Source: Endothia cerciana (Eukaryota > Ascomycota > Sordariomycetes > Diaporthales > Cryphonectriaceae). Taken from it: DNA of 64,000 nt. The stretch is taken from the NCBI GenBank assembly GCA_026119935.1, contig JALRMH010000004.1, positions 806,001 to 870,000 on the forward strand, in the 5' to 3' direction. Shown one piece after another: positions 58,201 through 64,000 of the stretch; the stretch's first letter is position 1, and the number at the start of each line of letters is the position of its first letter. A model generated the notes under the pieces. The model was given only the letters and a program-made list of their open reading frames with translations, made no database searches and was not told the origin of the DNA. The translations under genes and the position numbers were made by a program.

Positions 58201-59704
58201 ACGGAAAGACTTGGGATCGTCGGTGGTCCGTTTTCGAGGGCCGTCGCCCATCCTGTCTTCTAAGCTTGGACAATGCCAGTTCTGCCGGGGACTCGTGCAT
58301 CAGCTGGCGGCCTCGATGATTAGAGCCTTGGCAGATACACCACCGCGCTGAGCTGAGAGGCGGTTTAGCCTCCTGTCTCCCTGGCTCTTACGAAGCGCCC
58401 GCCGTCATCCCGCAGCAGTCGCCACCCACCTCGCCTTGGAATCGAACCGCCAACTCGTGCTACGCATGTATGGTGATGAATGGGAACCAGCCTGAACGGT
58501 GCTGTTCGGCTCCCGGCTACGTCAACTCCCTAGCCTGCCCTGTTTACCAGCCATCCTGAGGCAGCGTGTCAGCCGTCAGAAGCTCGCCGCTCCTTGGTCG
58601 CCATCTGCGCCCGGCACCGCGGACGCACGGCAAGCAGGGGCGGGGCATGGCATGGTTCGATGATCTGCAACTCTGCCACAGACATGTCGTCATGGGCGCG
58701 ACGCTGACCCCGGGCCACACCAGCCACCTGCGGCTGGTGCTACTGTAGTGTGGTGGAAGCTTAATTCTATTCCTGGATCCCACGCAGACAAACAGCCACA
58801 CTTGGACGCATTGGGCCCAGGTCCACCGCCGCATTCTCCAACGAGGAGAGACGTCGGCCGCTACCCGCTGCCGGCCTGCCAGAGCTGTAGCCCTCGAGCC
58901 GAGCAGCCAGACTGACCCTGACCAGAGGACCAGCCGACATCTACCCTGTGCCATCCGCCTGTCGTGTATCCTGGCTGGGCGTCTCACGGCTTTGGGTTCG
59001 TTCGTTAGGCCGGCCTAGGGTAACCCGAAGCGGAGCAACCGTCTCGAGTCATACTGTGTTGTATGTGATACCCCCGCCCACCCCGGATGCGTCAAGGATG
59101 CGCCGAGCTTAACAGCGACACTGAAAGTTAAGTGACGTGAGCTTGGCCTGCTCCCATGACCTGCTGGGCGGGAGATCTCCGAGATAGCCTTCCAAGGGGG
59201 TCTTGGCCTTCCCGAGGCGTGGTTGTGGCGAGCCTGCTAATTCTGGAGCTTGCGCCTCTGGGCTGGTCGGCGGCCCAGATACTCCAGCGTTTGCTGTGAC
59301 GTGCATCAGGCCTGCGTCTGAGGGGGGCCCAGTCCTGCATACGCGGGAGCAAGAGAGGTCGCTTGCGGATTAGCTGCCGACGCCAGGTGGTGACAGGAAC
59401 CGCATTCAGCACCTCGTCGCTGGCCTTACTGCATCGCCTGCTGGCACTATCGCCATCTCAAACCCCGGGACTCACGGAAGTGCAAACGGACGGCGCATCC
59501 CCAAGCTACAAAAGCTAAAAGTCTGTCCCTGGTGGCGTCCAGGGAAGAACATCGACTGCAGACGCTTCTGTCTCAGGATCACTGTATACAAGAGGTAGAA
59601 TACCAGCTAATACCACCACCACCACCACCATCACTCCCTATGACAAATCTCACCAACACTGAAAGTCCAAAAAAAAAACCAAAAAAAAAAAAAAAGAAGT
59701 CGTT
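54144..59704. other. Long interval without convincing genes
   Basis: The left part is the promoter and leader side of the disordered-protein gene. The rest has many short overlapping frames of Arg/Pro/Gly-rich composition without motifs or joinable exons. It contains G or C runs at 54157-54169, 54604-54614, 55972-55987, 56707-56719 and 57603-57612, a GA repeat, and A-rich sequence just before the tRNA fragment. Confidence 0.45.
55209..55233 (+). repeat. GA dinucleotide microsatellite
   Basis: Twelve or so uninterrupted AG units directly following a short G run. Confidence 0.9.
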
Positions 59705-59752
59705 CGACGGGAATTGAGCCCGACGTAGGGGTCGAACCCACAACCTTGAGAT
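59705..59752 (-). pseudogene. Copy of tRNA-Lys(CUU) 3' exon and trailer
   Basis: These 48 bases match 61751-61798 with one difference (59727 versus 61773). The match covers the entire 3' exon of the tRNA-Lys gene (59717-59752) plus 12 bases of its 3' trailer. It stops exactly at the intron-exon boundary: the 5' half is absent. The single change turns a G-C pair of the T stem into a G-U pair. An A-rich stretch at 59667-59699 (T-rich on the tRNA strand) resembles the terminator of the intact gene. Confidence 0.85.
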
Positions 59753-61180
59753 ACATCTAGCGATCAATAGAGAGGCGAAGGTTGATGGATATTTTCGGAA
59801 CGGGTAAAGAGGTAGCAGAGAATCCGACACAACAGTGTCAAGAAACGGAAAGCAGGACGTGAGGATATCGAAAAACGAGAGACAGAAAACCTATAACAGA
59901 TTTTGTCGAACACCTATCGCTTATGCGCGCCGTTGCGATGTACACAGACTTGTCCCTGCATGTACGCGCTCCTTGGTTGCTGGACGTACCGTGCGGTAGA
60001 ATGGGGCATGGTTGATCGTCGCGACGTGCAATATCCACTTTGTACTAGACAGGCAGCTTTTCGGTGGTTCTCTAGCGGTGCCGACTACCCGTTGCCACCT
60101 AGGCAGATAGTCGGGGAACAAGGTTGCATAATCTAGTTCTATGCTCTGCAAGCCCCTCTAGCGGAGCTGAAATTCTTGTGTTGATGTCGAGGATGCCGAT
60201 TTCTGAGTGGTTAGACTGAGAGTATGTGAGAGTGTGAGGGTGTGTAAGAAATGTGTATAAGAGAAAAAAGTCTCGAAATGTACACTATTCTTATTTGTAC
60301 TCCATTTCTAGCACCTACTACCTAGTGGTGGGCGGGCCAGGGCACCTAACTCAGGCCCACGAGTAGTTATTAGACAAAGTCTTATCAGGTTGAAATGCAT
60401 AAGGTAGTAGCTGCAACCGTGTGGCTGCATACTATTAACTGCGGCTTGCTGCTTTCACTTGTATAGTTAGATAACAAGGTTAGACTGCGATATTGATATG
60501 ATCTGGCCCCTGCTTATTGGAAATGAGGCTTCTGACATGTTGTGGTAGTTGTACGATAGTCTCGGTGGGTGCTCGGGTTTTAGGCTTCTAGAAAGCTACC
60601 CAGAAAACCTGTGCGTCTGCGATAAGTAGTTAAAGCAGTAGCTCTGCCCAGATGGAATCTCAGAGAACTTAACATCGGCAAAGTCTAGCTTTTGTCATCA
60701 TCTGTGCGCTCTCCCCTTTGATTTTCACCAAGATGGCTCATTTCCCCGGATTGGCTATGGAGCATATTTTAGAGAAGTCCTTTGGGGGGCTCGCTGAACT
60801 GGTGGTTGAGGGATGCAAAAAGTGTGCACACGGTGTCGATCACTGAGTCCACCCCCACAAGCATGCACAGCAAGCTAAGTTCGTCCTTCTGTTCCTCTGA
60901 AATACTGTAGCAGCATTGCAATAATGTTGAATCTAACACTAGATATAGTAGCCAGGCAACCCAGGCTAAACCCAAGTTCGTTCAACCCCCAGCATAATTT
61001 AAATACCTGCAGCTTTGTGTCTAATAGCATCTAGTCTAAATCATTCCCTATAAGAACAACTGTGATTGTGAGAAGGATTATCAAGCTAGTCAAAAGTAAT
61101 CTTCTGTGTGGATGAGGCCAGAGCGGACAACAAGTGGGGCGAGGGGGTGTTGTACCCATCAGGACATGCTTACATGACCC

Positions 61181-61480
61181 AGGGTTAGGGTTATAGGGAT
61201 AGATCGTAGATATCCTTGTGCGACTGGATATGCTACGAGCCACCGATCCAACATATCCAGTCTGAAGAGCTGGATATATAAGGATGGATATGTCCTACAT
61301 CCAGATAGATTTCCTTATTACTCTTTAGTCGTCAATCTAAGTATTCAGTCTCACCCCTGAATAGCCTCACGGCTAATGATACGCTTGCACATCGGCAACC
61401 CAGTGACACACCTTCGTATTGATAGGTATACCAGCTAACCTTAGCTCTGCTAACATAAACTCTTTATGTACTTCTAGAAC
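61181..61480. repeat. Dispersed LTR-like/MITE-like repeat, copy B
   Basis: Starts with AGGGTTAGGGTTATAGGGAT. It contains a hairpin (CTGGATATG at 61224-61232 against CATATCCAG at 61252-61260), a TATA-like block at 61267-61328 similar to 19461-19523, and TGCTAACATAAACT further right. Order and spacing of these elements match copy A. Boundaries are approximate. Confidence 0.5.
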
Positions 61481-61728
61481 TAAGGTTTTGGCAGTGCATC
61501 ATTATAAGGGTATACTTCGCAAACCCTTAGAAGCAACCTGCGAGGCTGTTAGTAGTATCTAGGGCTAATTTCCGTTTCTAGCTTAGTCCTCATTTCCCGT
61601 TTTCCTGCAACGGAACTAGGATTTTAAGAAAAAAGAATAAGAAAAAAAGGTAAGAAAAAAGCGACCGGAGAACAAAAGATCAAAAGAGGTGTAGAAGACT
61701 AGCAGGGCCTTACGGCCCCTCTGGCAAG

Positions 61729-61736
61729 GAAAAAAA
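61729..61736 (-). terminator. RNA polymerase III terminator of tRNA-Lys
   Basis: Eight consecutive T on the minus strand, 26 bases beyond the mature 3' end of the tRNA. Confidence 0.85.
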
Positions 61737-61762
61737 AGTCACTCTAACACCGACGGGAATTG

Positions 61763-61854
61763 AGCCCGACGTGGGGGTCGAACCCACAACCTTGAGATTT
61801 CAGAATCGGAAACTCTGTAAGAGTCTCACGCTCTACCGATTGAGCTAGCCGGGC
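61763..61854 (-). tRNA. tRNA-Lys(CUU) with a 19-base intron
   Basis: On the minus strand, positions 61854-61818 form the 5' exon (acceptor strand GCCCGGC, D arm GCTC...GAGC, anticodon stem TGAGA). The intron is 61817-61799, and the 3' exon 61798-61763 has anticodon stem TCTCA, T arm GTGGG-TTCGACC-CCCAC, acceptor strand GTCGGGC and discriminator T. All four stems pair. The anticodon loop CTCTTAA gives CUU, and the intron sits after base 37 as is canonical. Internal pol III promoters are present (box B GGTTCGACC). A run of eight T residues on this strand (61729-61736) follows as terminator. Confidence 0.96.
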
Positions 61855-64000
61855 GCCGCTTGGGCGCTTGTTGAGGGTAGGTAATTTCACACATGTTATA
61901 TCCACTTTCAAGTTTTGGCTGAGCTCTTCGACCGCCTAAAAGCGGTGACAGTGGGCCTACGGAGATTTTCCCTAGCCCCTTGCATTTGCAGCATGCCGGC
62001 GACAGCGAACCTACCATAGTGGCCTGAACGCGCTTGACGCGCTGTCCACTTCCCTCCACCCCCGGCCTCTGTGGGGTCGACTTTGCCCTTCACGGGAACT
62101 GACTCGTCGTCAACCTCAGGATCCTCAGAACAGGTGGGGCCCCTCGCCAAGTCGAAACGGTGCACCAAAAGAAGAAAGGAAGAAAAGAAAAGAAGATGAA
62201 AACGCTCGCTTACGATGCTGGGAGTCCACCGATGCGCAAGGTGGTCCCCGTTCACATACAATCTACCCGCCTATCCTCATTCGACAACCTGATGATCCGC
62301 AGTGGCGTTGTCTACCGGCCATGGGCTCATCGGGAGGCCGTGCTAGCCTTGCCTTCTCGCTACGGCTGGGAGCCTCGTAAGGCGGTCTGGGCAGGCCACA
62401 CTCCTGTGGCATACCGGCAGCGCCACCATGCCTTGACGGGAGACCCGGCCAGAGGGCGTGTGTGCGCTGTTCCCGTCGGCCAGACCGCTCCTGGTTCCTC
62501 ACCGCTGGGACAGCCTCAACACGTCTCTGCACCCGATGGCGGTCGGTGAGAAGAGTCCAGCTCCGCGAGGCAGCCGTGGATGTGGTTACCCGTGGCGTCT
62601 GATGCCAACCTGGAGTCTCTGGTCGAGCCTGCGCACATCACAATGCGTGTGCCTCCGCGTGGTCCACACAATAAATCACCCGTTATGAATCCACTTTCCA
62701 CCGCGCAAGCCTCTCCTAGGGTGTGGGGCCCAGCCTCGTCGCTCCTCCCGTCCTCCACGACCAGACGGTCAGGTTCAGTGGTCCTGTCCCGGCCCTGGGG
62801 AATAGCCGCGCCCCCGTCTCCTGGCTCAACAGTGGAGAGGGCCCCGCTCAACCACAACCCGCTCGTCTGTTCGCGAGCCGCTGTGGATATGGACACCGGC
62901 GCACTGACTTGATTACGTTCATTTCTTCAGCGAGAGCCACTCTGCAATACTGCCTCGTACTATGTAGAGGCGGCGCTTGCGAATCTGGTTCCATTCGGCC
63001 GAGAACGGGGCCAGAGCTGAGCTCGGAGGCTGGCCGTGTTCTTGAGTCGGACCAGAACCCTCACGGGAGGACCTAGGGCTCTTGGGAGGCGTCGCGACAG
63101 CGAGTGCGGAGGAGGGCGCGTTAGCTTGCGGAGAGCACGATGCTGACCTGAACCAACCGATCGACCACCCTCCTCAACGACCCCACGAATAATGGAGGCG
63201 CAAGGCGGTATCTGCCCACGGGGTGACATCTTCGGGACGGTGCCCAGGTAGTCACGGCTCATGGGATTCTTCGGACGCGAGCGGGCCTATATCGACAAGT
63301 TTTTCCCGGTTAAGAAGGCTTGGCGCCGATGGCGAGTTGTGCCAAATATACAAGCCGCCCACAAAATATTTAGCCGCTGATAAGCATACAGCCCACAATA
63401 TGTTTCTGCCTGTCGAAACATCGTCTACTCGGAACAGTGACAGCTCGCGCTACCAACGGTATCTACTATGGTGTCTAATGCGGATGACTGGCGCGTGTCA
63501 GGTGTATTGACGCCCCCGGAACGGCCGAAGGCTGCTCGTGGAATGCCTGTCCATGCAGACCCGAAGTCCACCCTCCCGAGGTTGTACACGGACGGAGATT
63601 GAATACGATGTTGAGGACTCGACAGTGGTATTCAACGAGGGCGGGCAGATAATAATCTCGTTTGCAAGACGAGCCCGCGCCATCTGGACTCGGGTCGAGC
63701 GAGTGCTCTGGCTCTCGTCGCAGATGAGCCGGATGGCTCGGCTCCGACCCAAGGTGGCTGTCGAAAGTGGTAGCGGCCAGATCTCAGGTCGTATCGTAGC
63801 CAGGTGCTTTTTTCATGCTTAGCACGAACTCTTTGGCATTTTCCTCATCAAATATCAACACCGTGAACATGCAGCGGCCAAGTGGCCCGCCTTCGGGCTC
63901 GTCTGCCCGAGCTCAAGGGTCCACGGATGGAGCGGGCTCTGACCATCGTCATTGCGCCCAAGTCGGCACACGTTCCTGCGAGCATAGACCGTGCTATGAT
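61855..64000. other. Right-edge region without a convincing gene
   Basis: Moderately GC-rich. An ATG-started plus frame at 63538-63822 (94 codons; EIEYDVEDSTVVFNEGGQII) and a short minus peptide near 63865-63800 (MFTVLIFDEENAKEFVLSMK) look slightly protein-like. They overlap or adjoin on opposite strands and neither could be extended. A gene continuing beyond the window is possible. Confidence 0.35.

Larger units (their letters stand above)
59753..61762. other. AT-rich block between the tRNA fragment and the intact tRNA gene
   Basis: No credible protein-coding frame. From about 60180 the composition becomes clearly AT-rich compared with the GC-rich sequence on either side, as expected for degraded mobile DNA, possibly affected by RIP. 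It contains repeat copy B, and ends with A-rich tracts (61629-61740) next to the tRNA gene. Confidence 0.6.

Noticed and set aside
60769..60975. Minus-strand frame with hydrophobic start in the AT-rich block
   Set aside because: Start is TTG rather than ATG, the frame is short and isolated, and the surrounding DNA looks degraded; no transposase motif is visible.
1..64000. CRISPR arrays, prokaryotic operons, rRNA genes
   Set aside because: None seen; all repeats found are simple tracts, coding minisatellites or the dispersed AT-rich element, and the genome is eukaryotic.

Overview
This is nuclear DNA from a filamentous ascomycete (Pezizomycotina; Sordariomycete-like is my inference). Genes are broken by short GT-AG introns of about 50-215 bases. 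The protein set fits this: a DUF6590 protein, an AzgA-type purine permease, a cAMP-receptor-like GPCR with a glutamine tract, and a UCH37-type deubiquitinase (absent from budding yeast). The tRNA-Lys(CUU) carries a canonical intron. Gene density is low, and the intergenic DNA is full of poly(G/C), poly(T) and di-, tri- and tetranucleotide tracts. All exon chains below were worked out by hand from splice signals and frame continuity.

Layout. Left edge: the start of an unidentified minus-strand gene (1-186). 2.7-4.9 kb: nine-exon DUF6590 gene. 7.2-10.2 kb: large F-box gene, followed by about 1.2 kb of coding-like but frame-broken sequence. 12.8-15.6 kb: ribosomal protein L17 (minus) and fibrillarin (plus), divergent over a 546-base shared promoter region. 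16.7-17.2 kb: an 86-residue Asn/Cys-repeat protein in four tiny exons. 18.8-19.2 kb: a possible small cysteine-containing protein. 20.4-21.1 kb: a frame-disrupted cysteine-rich gene. 21-26.9 kb: gene-poor. 26.9-28.6 kb: GPCR. 28.6-33.0 kb: gene-free, rich in simple repeats. 33.0-35.5 kb: methyltransferase-like protein. 40.4-42.7 kb: purine permease. 43.6-44.8 kb: UCH37-like hydrolase. 45.1-47.3 kb: ankyrin protein. 48.1-48.5 kb: exons of an unrecognised gene. 52.7-54.1 kb: disordered 479-residue protein. 54-64 kb: no convincing protein gene, but an intron-bearing tRNA-Lys gene plus an exact copy of its 3' exon 2.05 kb away, bracketing an AT-rich block.

Functional themes. L17 and fibrillarin both serve ribosome production and are placed for co-regulation. 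The GPCR and purine permease are membrane proteins for sensing and nucleobase uptake. The F-box protein and UCH37-like enzyme belong to the ubiquitin system but are 33 kb apart with no sign of linkage. The most unusual items are the tRNA-bracketed AT-rich block, a dispersed LTR-like or MITE-like repeat with diverged copies near 19.4 and 61.2 kb, the exon-per-repeat Asn/Cys protein, and two genes whose coding potential runs across stops or frame changes.
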